From Sipunculus nudus (taxonomy: Eukaryota > Annelida > Sipuncula > Golfingiida > Sipunculidae): a DNA stretch of 64,000 bases. Below the pieces are notes generated by a model, which had not been told where the DNA came from, did no database searches, and saw only the letters and a list, made by a program, of their open reading frames with translations. The translations under genes and the position numbers were made by a program. The DNA lies in NCBI GenBank assembly GCA_026874595.1, contig CM049315.1, positions 1,618,501-1,682,500 on the forward strand, written 5' to 3'. This document shows positions 35,995 to 48,085 of this stretch, one piece after another; within the stretch, counting starts at the first letter, position 1, and each line of letters opens with the position of its first letter.

Positions 35995-37341
35995 TTTATT
36001 TTTTTATTTATTTATTTTTTTTTTTTCCTTTTCTTTTTTACGTCTCAGACTGGTTTAAGTTGTCACATGTATTATATTTCATCATCGACGTCGAGTTTTA
36101 TTGGAAAAGGTGACGCTTAATTGATTACATAGACAGAACAAGAATAAGGATGTAGATAAGTATAAACTGTGATAATTTGTAAAGTATATACTGTGATATG
36201 TTTTAAGTAAATATATAAATAACTTGTTCATTTGTGACACAAAATTCTAATTTGTACCAAGGTAAGACAAAACTTGATAAATAAAACAGTATTAATCAAT
36301 TAAAAAGGCTGTCAACATGCGCTATAGTAACATGCATTGAAAGCGTACACATACCTTTACATACATATACAAAACAAATATATACATACATATATACACA
36401 TCAATAAACATGTATTTCCTGCTTATTCTTTAGTATCATAAGTTCGAAAATATTTTTCCACAGATCATTTCAATTTTGTTGTTACATCAATTACTGGAGT
36501 AGGTATTGTCTAGAAGTATCTGATCGGTATCAAATTGATCTTCACTTTTTGTATTAATTGCATTATAGAGGGGTTTCCATCGCTCATTAAATATTTTTTC
36601 ATCTGCTGTATTGTAAAGAGCTACCTTAATACAGTTTAATTCAGAACGTATTTGACAAAGGAAAATACTGAACAAAATTTCTTTTTCAGAACATTTTTGT
36701 CTGTGTATAAACATTTTAGCTTGTAATATAAAAAAAATTCAGATTATCAGCATGAGTCGATTTCGTTTTATCGTTAGACCCAAACAGGATTGTGTCGAGT
36801 GATAATGAAAGTTTTGTTCTATCATATTTTTCCCATAATCGTTCACATTTATTCCAAAATGAGTTCAATTTCGGACATAAGAAGAATCTGTGTTCAATGG
36901 TGTCAACATTCGTTTTGCAGTAGTCACATATACTATTTTCTACAAGTTTCATATGGTGAAGTCTCTCCTTGTACGGAATTATTTTATGCATAAATCTAAA
37001 GTGAAAATCTTGTGTTTTAATACTACTCACATATCTCAGTGGTTCGCTTATAAATATATTAAATTGTTCAAGACTGATATTGTAGTTTTGTTTCCAGTAA
37101 GCAAAAGCTGTTGGTTCTTCGTATTTCGTTTTTATCTATATATTATAAATATGTTTACATTTATTTGATTTGTTTTTAATTTCTCTGCTGTCTTGACCAT
37201 CTAGTGTTATAGGTCTTCGGGTTAATAACTGACTTCTCCAATGTTTTGGTATTGCATTAACTATACCATAATATTCAATAAAATTTATATTTATCTTAAA
37301 CTTCTGTTTTAACTCTTCCATTGATAAGATGGCTCCATTCA
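35995..37341 (-). mobile_element. 5'-truncated LINE (L1/Tx1-like), minus strand
   Basis: On the minus strand the DNA encodes ELKQKFKININFIEYYGIVN (37136-37342), then a block (36716-37030) with DFHFRFMHKIIPYKERLHHM and CDYCKTNVDTIEHRFFLCPK, then SEKEILFSIFLCQIR (36487-36714). The FIEYYG segment and the C-x2-C...H-x4-C knuckle with LNSFW are typical of the C terminus of L1/Tx1-like reverse transcriptase ORFs. The 3' tail is A-rich (T-rich on plus, 35995-36026). TGACTTTGAGTC (35983-35994) and TGACTTTCAGTC (37342-37353) form a 12-bp target duplication with one mismatch. Stop codons separate the blocks, so the copy is dead. Confidence 0.85.
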
Positions 37342-39543
37342 TGACTTTCAGTCATGCTGGGCTATAGCGATGGGTCTTTGTCCGGCGTCCTTCCGTCTGT
37401 CCGGCCGGCCGGCCGTTAGCAGGGCACAAATCGTAACCGTAGGGGCTAGGGCCATGAAACCTGTGCAGTCTTAGAGGTTCTAAAAAGATCTCCTTGCAAA
37501 CCTGAAATTAGGTCACTGCGACCTATATTCTCGAAGTTATGGGGTGTGTTTGCACCCCCCAGAAGTAATTCTTTTAGCCAAAATTTTCATCCCAAACCTT
37601 CCATCTGTCACATACAGCTCACCTACCAACAGGGGAAGAACCATAATTATTGTGAGGTCACAAGGTCAAAGGTCAAGGTCACAGAACCAACTTCTTTCAA
37701 AAGCCTCAGGATGCATTTTAAGCCAAACCTTTCATCCCAATTCTTTGATCTTTCACATATAGCTCACCTACTAAGTGGGAGAAAAATCCTATAGATGTTG
37801 AGGTCAAAGGTCAGGGTCACAGGATCCACTTCTTTGAAAAGGTGGACACATTTCAAGCTAGACCTTTCATTCCAAACCTTTCAGCACTGATATCGCTTCT
37901 CTGCCAACAGGGGAAAAGACCTGTTGATTTTGAGGTCAACGGTCAAGTTCACAGCACCCTCTTCTTGGGTGGAGTCATTTTAAGGCAAACTTTTCGATCT
38001 ATTCTTTCCATCTGTCATATATGGCTTGCCTACCAACAGGAGAAGAACCCTATTGATGTTGAGTTCAAAAAGTCAAAGGTCAAGGTCACAATATTGTTCT
38101 AAATGCTTGTGAACATATTTCAAGTGAAACTGTTCAACCCAAACCTTCAGTCTTTCACATATGCCACATCTATGCATCACTGAATTTGATTCAAACTTCA
38201 TATTTATGGGTCTTTTTGCATGAAGAAATAACTAATTGATTTTGAGGTCAGCTGGTCAGGAGGTTAAAGGTTGCAGGTCTAAGTTATTCACTCATTGGTT
38301 GCCAAGTAATTACACCCGGCCAGATGTAAGTGGTAAGTAGTTACCCATCATTTAGAAAGAATCCAGTTGATATGTGGGAAAAGGACAAGGTCATAGGTCA
38401 GGAATGTTCACAATAACTTATTTTGTAGACCATCTCTATTTTTCTTGTTTTTTTTTGTATATATAACCATGGCACTCACAACTGGTACATCTCATTATTT
38501 GCCCATAATTGTCAGTGACACTTGTGATATATGACTCCCTTTTGTATCAGCTCATGGAGTGATAAGGATATATCATTAGTGCATAACAAAAACACTGTTG
38601 CCGGAATGCTTGGGCCAGGCATTAAGACTATGAGAGTTAAGTGTTAAGGTTTAGCTACTGATTTATAAAATGATGGGAACATTTTGCAGTTTATATCATG
38701 GAATCATAGCAATAAACTTAGTTTTCTAGATATCTGAATATTATTATACAAATCATCAGATATACCAGCAAGTGTTTGTTCTGATAATATGTGGGTCTTT
38801 ACCTGGATTCAGGATGGCTTTATTTGATTAAAAGACTCTTAGTGATGCTTTCTGCATTTCTTTTCTGCTGATAATTAAAACAAATTGGACTTGCACTTTT
38901 TACATTTGCATGTTCATAAATCTGATATGAGAGCTCTCCAACCTGATCATGCCTTTTGAATTGTTTTGGACATTCATAACTGTTACATTCTTTGAAGCAA
39001 TTGCTACAAGTTTAGTGTCTTATTGGAGGATGTGTGATATCAAATGTCAGACTTGTCAGAAAACCATTATGTCTGCCAGGTAGCCATTTTAGAAATCCTT
39101 TTGCCAGGGCAGTTTCTGTGATTTTTTTATGATGTTTGGTCCCTTTTAGAGGATGTTTGTTGTTCAATTTCCGACCTGTCAGAAATCCAATATGGCCACC
39201 AGGAAGCCATCTTTAAATTCCTTTAGAACATATTATCTCAAGAACTATTAAAGTGAATGCAGTGGGATGTATATTAATGTAATCTTGCATTGAGTCAAAG
39301 ATTTCTTGATAAATATGACCATCATTTATGAAAGCTCAGTACAGTTGGCTTGTATTGAATAAAAATTAATATGGAAGCACCTGTTTCACAATAATTCTAG
39401 CATGGATTTCCTTGATCTTTTGCTATATTTTGATCTTAAATGTGGCCTGTGTGGTATTCCTTTTGAGACTGACAGGTATCGAGCAAGCTGTGGGATTAGT
39501 TCCTGATAGCTCAACAACCATACATTTTGCCTCAGACCATCAT

Positions 39544-41426
39544 TGTATCCCCCGACAAAGTCGGGATACTATGGTTTCACGACGGTCCCGCCGCCGCCGC
39601 AGAAAAACCTTGTGAGTGGGATAACTCAAAAAATATTTCACTGATTTTTTTTCAAACTTTACATTTGTATCGATATAGGTAAGGGGACGAAGCCTTTTTA
39701 AAATGGGGTCATGACCTATGCTAGGAGAATGACCTTGACCTTGAATAGGTCCATTATTGCTGAAAATAACACAAATTCTTAAATATCTCAATTAAGCTTG
39801 CATGGACTGGTCTAAAAATTAAGGTGACTGAAGATCTTGGATAGCCTTGTGATATACCGGAAACTGGTGGCGCCACCTATTATCCTTTTCTTGTTTTTAC
39901 GCCTTTTAATACCCCCATAATTGCCACTTGACAGTACTGTAAGCATTATAAGTCAAAAACTAATGGACAGATTACCTCATATTATGCACATGTAGAGAGA
40001 TGGGCTATGGGATGAGGTCTGTTTACATTTGGGTCATGACCTTTACCATGAGAGTGGCCTTGACCTTTAATGTGTCCATATTTGGTGAAAATCACACACC
40101 TCTTATGATATCTCCAGTGTTGATAGCCATATGGATTTCAAACGTGATTTATGTATGGCCCACTACTAAAGTAAGAACCCTATAGGTTCTAGGGTCATGA
40201 TGTCTAAGGCCAAGGTCACTGGACTTGCATCTTACAAGAAACTGTGGATGCATTTTAAGCCAAACTTTCAAGGTCTTCTATCTTGAATATATAGCTCACT
40301 TGCCAATAGTGGATGATCCATATCAATTTTGGGGTCACAAGAACAAAGGTCAAGGCCACAGGAGCTATATGTCAAAAAATTAGTTTCTGGATGATATTTC
40401 CTGCTTTTATTGATGTATTGATTTCAAACTTGACTTATATATGTCTCATTGAAAAAGCAAAACTCCAATTGATTTTGGGGTCATGAGGTCAAAGGTCAAG
40501 GTCACAGGACACATCTTTTAAAGGAATGTGGATGCATTTTCAGCCAAACATTTCATCTCAGACCTTTCATCTTGCACATATAGTTCATCTGACAATAGAG
40601 GAAGACCCATATCAATTTTGAGGTCCCAAGGTCAAAGGTGAAGGTCACAGGAGCCATCTGTCCAAAAATTAGTTTCTGGATGATAATTCCTGCTTTTATT
40701 GATGTATGGATTTCAAACTTGACTTGTATATGACCCATTGGAAAAGCAAGACCCGAATTGATTTTGAGGTCATGAGGTCAAAGGTCAAGGTCACAGGACA
40801 CATCTTTAAAAAGATGTGGATGCATTCTCAGCCAAACTTTCATCTCAGACATTTCATCTTGCACATACAGTTCCCCTGCCAAAAGAGGAAGATGCCTGTC
40901 AATTGTGAGGTCACAAGGTCAAAGGTGAAAGTCACAGGAGCCATCTGTCCAATAATTAGTTCCTGAGATGATAATTCAAGCTTGGATTAATATATGGATT
41001 TCAAACCTGACTTATATATGGCCCATCAATAAATCTAGACCTCTATTGATTTATATATAAAATTGGATGATCAATATCAATTTTGGGGTCATAAGGTCAA
41101 AGGTCAAGGCCACAGGAGCCATCTGTTCAAAAATTAGTTTCTTGATGATAAATCCTGCTTTTATTGATGTATAGATTTCAAACTTGACTTATATATGTCC
41201 CATTGAAAAAGCATAACCCCAATTGTTTTTTGGGTCATGAGGTCAAAGGTCAAGGTCACAGGACCAACATCTTCAAAAAGATTGTGGATTGATAGATGGA
41301 AGATACAATAATTGCTTGCCAAGTGTCAGTATATGCAGCTAAAATTGGGGGCCGATTCTTAAAGGGGGGGGGGGGGGCTACTATGTCTGGGGATACTCTG
41401 GCACCTTCGGTGCCAAGAAATATCTA
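39544..41426 (+). mobile_element. Helitron/Helentron-like element, TTGTATCC family
   Basis: Starts TTGTATCCCCCGAC, folds at its 5' end (GTATCCC...GGGATAC, about 39546-39570), has a CCGCCGCCGCCG run, GGTGGCGCCACC at 39866-39877, and several internal units of about 280-290 bp with TTTCAAACTTGACTTATATA and AGGTCAAAGGTCAAGGTCAC (e.g. 40486-40505). Its 3' end has GGGGATAC (41389-41396), the hairpin GGCACC-TTC-GGTGCC, nine bases, and CTAG. Removing it restores GACCATCATTCACTATG, exactly the sequence in copy 1 near 12789, with no target duplication. No open frame of substance; non-autonomous. Confidence 0.85.
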
Positions 41427-41562
41427 GTTCACTATGTTTTAACCAGACATATATGATAAGAATTTATGGCAATGTAGAAAGTTTTAACAAAATTGGCATA
41501 TAGGTTCTGCAACAATTTTACTAGTTGTGAATCGCAGCCCATGATGTCGCAGGTCATGCTTG

Positions 41563-42163
41563 TTACTCTTTTGTTTTCGTCGTCTAGTTTGAATTAAAAC
41601 TGGCTTGTGTCACTGGAATTATCTGGTATTATTGCTTACAAAAGAACCTCTTGTGTGTGTGTGTGTTGTCAGTTTTGTCACTATATTCTTACGGTAACCC
41701 TTTTATTGAGTAAGTGGAGATCCATCATGTAGAAAACAACTGGTTAAATTGTTGTCCACGAGTGTTTGTGTTATCCAGTGTATCTGCTGTCCACGTATTT
41801 TATTATGTATTCCATATGTTTACTGATCTTACATTAGCTTCTAGATGTCATGCTGATGTCTCCCTGTATAGTCCCGATATAAACCGATGTTGCTCGGATG
41901 CCTTCAATATGCCCGCGATGTCAAACATCTCCCCAAGCCACGGAAACCTCCGAGGCTATTTTTTGTGTCATCTGGGTAACATGAGAACGATTTCAGGATA
42001 CATCTATTTAATCTTTGCAAAATTTGAATAAACTATAATAAACTTGTGCCCAAGGAGGGAGGGGGGCGAAGGAGGGAGGGGGGCGAAGGAGGGGGGGGGG
42101 GAGTTTCGATCGAGGATGGGACCTGGTTAGAGGAATATTGTGGCAGACCGGACGCAATAATTA
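41563..42163. other. Intergenic, G-rich minisatellite
   Basis: Contains a short minisatellite at about 42052-42104 with unit AAGGAGGGAGGGGGGCG (about three copies, the last degraded to a G run), with G-quadruplex potential on the plus strand. The 105-codon open frame 41714-42031 (+) is Cys- and Tyr-rich but unrecognised. Confidence 0.65.
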
Positions 42164-42181
42164 GCGCCCCCTAGCGGTGCC
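42164..42181 (-). promoter_or_regulatory. CTCF-like motif
   Basis: GCGCCCCCTAGCGGTGCC closely resembles the reverse complement of the animal CTCF core (GCGCCCCCTGGTGG). Single-site motif match only; no evidence of occupancy. Confidence 0.35.
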
Positions 42182-43726
42182 ACTGTTGCTGTGTAGTAGC
42201 ACATTATATGCGACTTTATAACAGTGATCAAGGATTTAGCTGTAGTTGAATTGGGACACAATGGTATTTTTTTTTTTTTGCTTCGCTTTAATCGCCATCT
42301 CTGTATGAAAAAAGCATCAAAGATATTATGGAAAAACAACAAGAACAAATGCATGTCCAGTTGCAATATCTCTTTTTGACACTGTATAATGCCAATTGTT
42401 AGGGACTTCTGAGATAAATGGAACTCCTTCAAATCTTGAATCGTAAATTCGAATATTTACTTTAGTCATCAGACTAAACAAGAGAGCTTAAAATCAAAAT
42501 TCTAATACACGGCATGTTCAAAGGTTCATTCGTGCAGCAGTGACTTTACATTTATGACTATTCCTGGTTGACGTTCCTGTATCCAGATCATGTGGCCGAG
42601 ATTCCGTTCATGATTGCGTGAATTACGTTGTGAACACACACACACACGAACGGGGATACCCTCCTGGCGGAGACAATAACCATGTGTGTATCGGTAGATA
42701 TTTAGCTTGGGTCACGGCCTGTATAAATGTATATTATTATCATTACTCAAAATACGTCAGAAAAAAAAATTGCAACTTTGATCCTACTATGCTGAAAGTT
42801 TGCATATTAAATAATCAGTACAAGTGTTCTTCTAAGAATAACTTTTATTTTCATCATGCAATTATTTCTCTCAACATGCAACTGCATTAATCTAATTTGG
42901 TATTCAGTGAATTCATAAAATAATCATGACAATGAATTCATTAGGAGAGAGTTAAACAAAATCAAACCCAAATCCTGCAGGCCTAAACCAGTCCATATAT
43001 TAATCAGGAATAAAGTTTAAGAGCTCTTTGTTCGCAGCAGGATGAAATCAAATAATAATCATATTAAACTTGATTTCCTGAAGTATTTTACCGGTGGGAT
43101 TTTTACCTTTTTGTAAATATCGCGAATCTGAAACCCTCGCGAACATAAAGTCGAAAACAGTAAATGAGATAGTCAGCTCACTTGCATACACACACCACAG
43201 ATAAGGGTGAATGATTTGCTAGAAATATTGATATAATTTATATTCTATGTAATTATTTAAGCAGTTGCACACATATTTTGGCATTCTAGCATAAATTTTC
43301 ATATTATTCTGCTTGTGTAAAATTTATCCAAAAATACCAAAATATGCGTGCAACTGCTAAAATAATTCTGATATATTTTAATATATATTAATATAACTAT
43401 AATATATTCACCAGTATCAACATCAGTTATTGACAAGCTTCAATAGCAATTGACATCAAGGCTTGTTTTGAATGCGTTTAGTCCCGGTTACCAGCTGGAT
43501 AGAAAAACGCTTAATTACAGAACAAGGATGGTAGTAGTTATAAACTGACAAGCATGAGCTGTTACCATCACTACTCAGATTGTTTGGCGATACCGCTGAT
43601 ATTAAAAGAAAGGTCGGAGTTGTTATAACAATCAAATGTGATCATAATTAACCCCCCCCCCCACCAAAAAAAAAAGGAAAGAATTTTAAATACATGTATC
43701 AGTATGAGGGACAATAGACATCATTA
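42182..43726. other. Intergenic, with one long hairpin
   Basis: AT-rich unique sequence. It holds an imperfect inverted repeat at 43261-43357 (arms of 39 bases, loop 19) described separately, and a C9-A9 tract near 43651. No gene recognised. Confidence 0.6.
43261..43357. repeat. Imperfect inverted repeat / hairpin
   Basis: Arm GCAGTTGCACACATATTTTG (43261 onward, 39 bases) pairs with CAAAATATGCGTGCAACTGC (ending 43357), with only a few mismatches, around a 19-base loop. Pairing continues weakly outward (AATTATTT / AAATAATT). Either a tiny MITE or a microRNA-like precursor; no target duplication was identified. Confidence 0.75.
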
Positions 43727-44420
43727 CGCCATGCGTGTGATTGGACCAACTGTGTGGACGCATGTGTGAAGTTGTTCACGCCATCATTATGCTTTGCGTG
43801 TGTTTGGACCAAGTGTGTTGACGCATGTGTGAAGTTGTTCACGCCATCATTATGCTTTGCGTGTATTAGGACCTAGTGTGTGTACGCATGTGTGAAGTTG
43901 TTCACGCCATCATTATGCTTTGCGTGTATGTGGACCAAGTGTGTGTACGCATGTGTGAAGTTATTCACGCCATCATTATGCTTCGCGTGTGTGGACGCAT
44001 GTGTGAAGTTGTTCACGCCATCATTCCATCATTATATGCTTTCTAATTGTGAACCAAGTGTGGTGACGAATGTGTCAAGTTTTTCGAGCCATCAATATGC
44101 TTTGCATTGTTTGGACCAAGTGTGTGGACGCATGTGTGAAGTTGTTCACGCCATCATTATGCTTTGCGTGTGTGTGGACCAAGTGTGTGTACGCATGTGT
44201 GAAGTTATTCACGCCATCATTATGCTTTGCGTGTTTGTGGACCAAGTGTGTGGACGCATGTGTAAAGATTTTTTACACAATCATTATGCTTTGCGTGTGT
44301 GTGGACAAAGTTTATGGACACGTGTAATTTTTTTCACGTCATCATTATGTCCAGCGTGTTTGTGGACCAAGTGTTTGGACGCATGTGTAAAGTATTTTAC
44401 GTGTCATATTTTCGTACGTC
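43727..44420. repeat. 63-bp minisatellite, about 11 degenerate copies
   Basis: Unit of 63 bp containing GACCAAGTGTGTGGACGCAT, GTGTGAAGTTGTTCACGCCA and TCATTATGCTTTGCGTGTG. Because 63 is a multiple of three, a 182-codon frame (43880-44428, +) stays open and reads a Cys-rich repeat, WTKCVDACVKLFTPSLCFAC. Copies vary by indels as well as substitutions, and shorter units (near 43990) shift frame, so coding is unlikely. Confidence 0.92.
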
Positions 44421-44750
44421 ATTCTTAGTCCTTTCCCCGATATATCATGATTAACATTCGTTCGCATTTTACATACAGGTTGTGTTAGCTATATATATGG
44501 TACGATACATGAAAGAATTGCATATTCATTTATTTTATTTTTAGTAGAACCAAGATATAACAGTTTTTAATGCATGTCCATGACTATTAATAAGACCTTT
44601 GATTTATATTAAATAGACAAATATAGTTATTTAATCCACGCTAAATTAATATTCTTTGATAAGTTTAAAGAATTGCTATTTTATTTTTACCACAACATCG
44701 TTTACCGTTCCATGGTGGGTCATGTGTGAACTAATCTCTCCCCCCCCCCC

Positions 44751-44798
<48 letters not shown>

Positions 44799-46360
44799 TC
44801 CCTGTTATCTGACCTGCATTTTCCGTGCTATTATCTGTCACTCACCGTGCCTCAAGTTATTGACACGAGTTATTGTTGGTGACACTTAATCCGTTTGGAT
44901 TAAGACTGCTCGGAGTAAGACTGACCACGGGACGAAACCGGGAATGTTTGTTAATTTTCCAGTCTGTATAATATAGCTATAGAGAATGATCATGTGACCA
45001 TGAGGAGCTTAACCGAGAACAAGTAACGGTCATATATTTAAATGAATGGTAAGGAAGAATTTTTATTTAATAAAAAAAATTACGGCGAGGATCGGGGGGG
45101 GGGGTGTTAAATCAAGACCAAACAGGTTTCAGCCGACTTTTGAATGATGGCGACAAAAAAATCTCAGAATACCCAAACATATTTACTATACTTTTTGATA
45201 CTTTGTAATAGGCATAAATCCTAGTATAGCCGGCGCCAAGCCTACCAATCATTATTAGATATGAGGTTTATTTAATATTTTATATAATTATCTTAAAAGA
45301 AATGATTAATTATCTCTGAAAACTAAGAGTAAAAATATTTATGAGTTGATGAAACTTTCTCTTTATCCTGTACCGGTAAGTGACATTGAAGGGTTTAGAC
45401 CTAATTATCTTAATTTATTTTTCATTTATTTATTCATTCATTCATTTAAAAAGATCTATATACGGTAACCTGTTCAGTTATATTTAACTGTTTCTACACA
45501 GGGTCCTTTAATTAGGAAAAATGAGAAATTGGGAGTTTAATTAATTATTTTTAATTTTTTATGGTCCCATTTTCTCAAGCAACCGCAAGAATATTATAAT
45601 ACAAGCCATTCTTAGGTTAAAGGTCACAGACAGACACATTTAAGCTATATACACAGGCATTTAAACACAAATTGGCACACACAGACACATATCTGTTAAC
45701 TTTAATATTCTTAATTTTATATTTTTTATACTTATCAGTACTATAAATTTATTCTATATAACGTTGAAATATAAGCGTTTTCTTATAACATAGATACTCA
45801 GCCGTTTAAATTATCGTAAAGGCGATGTTATTTGGATTTTATCACGATTAAGGTTTACACTTGTTTAATTCTCTAAATAATAAAGATACATGATTTAATT
45901 ATTACTAATTGCTGATTAAACGAGGTTTTCATATTTTAAAGGATGCTAAGCCCTAACGTGTTAATGTATAATTAATTTATTAAAATATGATTATAGCCTA
46001 TATATATATCAGATTTGTTGTGGGTCATAACTGAAATGATGTTCCCGTTGTGTAATTCTCAGCCTTGCACCAAGGCAAATATCAGATTGATTGTGTGAAA
46101 ACTGTTGTGCTTAGTTTTGGGCACTGAGAGTAGGCCAAAGTAGGCTACTAGTCGCACTAAGTGGTTTAACTGGTTTTCGTTTCCAGCACTATATGCATCA
46201 TGTATTTATATTACTCTTCAGTGATTTTTTTTTGTCCGGGTAGGCTCTTATCGTGAAAAATAAATAGATATATAATAACCCATCTTCACAGTTTAACACC
46301 AAACACCGCCACTATAGGCTATGTATGTAGCACGTAGTTAGAAGGGTCCTTGGTCTGTGA
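44421..46360. other. Intergenic upstream of UBE2A
   Basis: Very AT-rich. A poly-C tract (44740-44750) and a (CT)n run (about 44755-44794) lie at the left. No gene recognised. Confidence 0.65.
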
Positions 46361-46547
46361 TTGTTCTGGAAGATGTCGCCACCTGGCGGTGAATCAGCAT
46401 GACGTCATACGAAAACCCGGATGTGGTGGAAAATCACAACAAAACGCGACTGAGTATCTTCTTCCGTTGTTTCTACGCCGTCTCATAAACTTGTGTTTAC
46501 TGCTGGCAGCTCTCGTAGCAGCCCTTTAAATCAATAAAAAATCAAAG
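46361..46547 (+). promoter_or_regulatory. UBE2A: Probable UBE2A promoter with full CRE
   Basis: The 187 bases before the UBE2A start are the only moderately GC-rich DNA nearby. They hold the palindromic CRE TGACGTCA (46400-46407), ETS-like CCGGAT (about 46418) and CTTCCG, and a CTCF-like GTCGCCACCTGGCGGTGAA (about 46375-46393). No convincing TATA box is placed. Start site unknown; limits are approximate. Confidence 0.55.
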
Positions 46548-46591
46548 ATGTCAACCCCAGCGAGAAGACGATTGATGCGAGATTTTAAAAA
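46548..46591 (+). CDS. UBE2A: RAD6-type ubiquitin-conjugating enzyme E2, first coding exon
   Basis: UBE2A/UBE2B (yeast RAD6) is the nuclear and cytosolic E2 that, with RAD18 or RNF20/40-type E3 ligases, ubiquitinates PCNA and histone H2B. The 44-bp exon reads MSTPARRRLMRDFK plus AA, followed by the donor GTGAGT. These 14 residues equal the start of animal UBE2A and UBE2B exactly, and the basic N-terminal helix is among the most conserved in eukaryotes. The ATG is the first in the presumed transcript after a short leader. A full E2 is about 152 residues; the core with the active-site cysteine is not in the remaining 17.4 kb, so intron 1 must be long, or the exon belongs to a retained fragment. 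Invertebrates usually have one UBE2A/B gene, so the A/B choice is conventional. Confidence 0.85.
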
Positions 46592-46650
46592 GTGAGTAGG
46601 TCTTTTGAAATGGTTGAGGTCATCTTCAAGATTGTCATTTGTCTACTTCC

Positions 46651-46661
46651 AAGATGGCGGC
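46651..46661 (+). promoter_or_regulatory. YY1 motif in UBE2A intron 1
   Basis: AAGATGGCGGC is an exact match to the strong YY1 site found just downstream of transcription starts of housekeeping genes. It lies 60 bases into the intron, 103 bases after the ATG. Confidence 0.6.
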
Positions 46662-48085
46662 TCCCATGGTACAGATCCATTGAAATGTCCCATGATCAAA
46701 ATTAAACCTCACATGCAATCTAGCGTTCCATAATTTACTTCAGACACACGGTCTGTGGTATTTCGCCAGCTGGAACGAGTTGTTGTCAACTGCTTGGTCA
46801 TAATTAAGTCCATATTGGATCATATTTGTCCAGGAAATCGCTGAAGCATTTCGGATCCTTTTCAATGTTGACGTAATTATTCCGTCTGTTACAAATGGCA
46901 CCCATTAATATTTACATCTTAATCAGTAGAGCCAACGTTAATGATTATAGTAATAATTATCAGTCCACTCGAATGATTGAACTTCCCCTATCTCCTTAGA
47001 AGGGAATTTCCAAATCAAAGAAAAGAACTGTCACACGGAAATTTCTCACTGTGTAATGAAATCTCAGGGTTGCATGGTTTTGGCCACGCAGCCTTTATTG
47101 TAAAATTGGTTAAAACCATAAAATATGCATTTTACTCGTTTATACATGATATGAATAAGCAGATATTTTAGGATTAATCAAAGTTTAGAAAGTGCGCCAA
47201 GGGCTGTTAATCGGCAATGTATGGTTAGAATTTAGAAACTTGCCTGCCTGGCATTTTGAATGTTCTTGTGTCTAGTCGATCATTTCATCATACTGTCTTA
47301 GGCTTAGTTTACTTTACTACAATAAGTCAGACCAATATTTTGCTCAAACCAATTTAATGTCAGGTCTTCAACAATCTCATACAAATGGCCTGTAGTGATA
47401 GTTTCATGGCAGACCAGCCAATTGACTGCTGCTCTGTTTTTATTTGCATATTTCTATTCTTGACTGAACGTGTCAAGTGTCACATAACACATGCAATTAT
47501 TTGAATAGGAATTCCCTCATACATAGATCCTCAGAGTCGCATGATTTTGCTGCAGCCCGGTATGAAAATAAGCTCAAGCCCCGGAATATACATCGTCGAA
47601 AGTGAGGTGTTTCTTGTGACTAAATGAATCACTAATGCAGTAAATACAGGGTTTCCGCGACCCTACAATTTAGGCCGGTAAACGGACTCTTTCCCCCGCG
47701 AGGGTCATTAAAAATTCCCCCAGCCAAAGAGGCTGAGAGAGCTTAATAATAACTCAAGCACGAGTGTCGTGCTGTCTTCATCATCTTCAAACTATGTAGC
47801 CATGACAACATGACACTCAGGCCTTCGGAAAAAAACTGATAGGGCCTGGAGTCATGATGGCAGTCACAACAGAACGCCCATTCTAAGGGTCGGATCAAAA
47901 TATTTGCTGTCTGGTATTATTTGGCATCACAGGCTTATATAGTCGTATTATATGTGCTAAATATCGAAGAAAAAATGTTGTTACACAAAAATAATTACAA
48001 TTATTACCTCCTTACATCACTGAGGCACCGATTCACGTGAAGCGGTACTTCTCATTCAAAACTAAATGTGTCATGGCGCGGTCGT
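46662..48085. other. Probable UBE2A intron 1, left part
   Basis: Unique sequence. CAGGGTTTCCGCGACCCTAC near 47648 looks like a hAT-type terminus, but no partner with a target duplication was found. No exon of the E2 core seen. Confidence 0.55.

Larger units (their letters stand above)
35973..41562 (+). mobile_element. Helentron-like element, TTAGCTCAGCTGAC family (copy 2, with two insertions)
   Basis: Head TTAGCTCAGCTGACTTTGAG at 35973, interrupted by a LINE (35995-37341). It resumes at 37354 as TCATGCTGGGCTATAGCG, continues to 39543, is interrupted by a second element (39544-41426), then finishes 41427-41562. Apart from the insertions it follows copy 1 (10553-12967) with small differences, e.g. 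AGGTCAAAGGTCAAGGTCAC at 37663. It ends at ...AGGTCATGCTTG; the last 30 or so bases of copy 1, including CAGCTGAGC and the hairpin, are absent. Confidence 0.75.
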
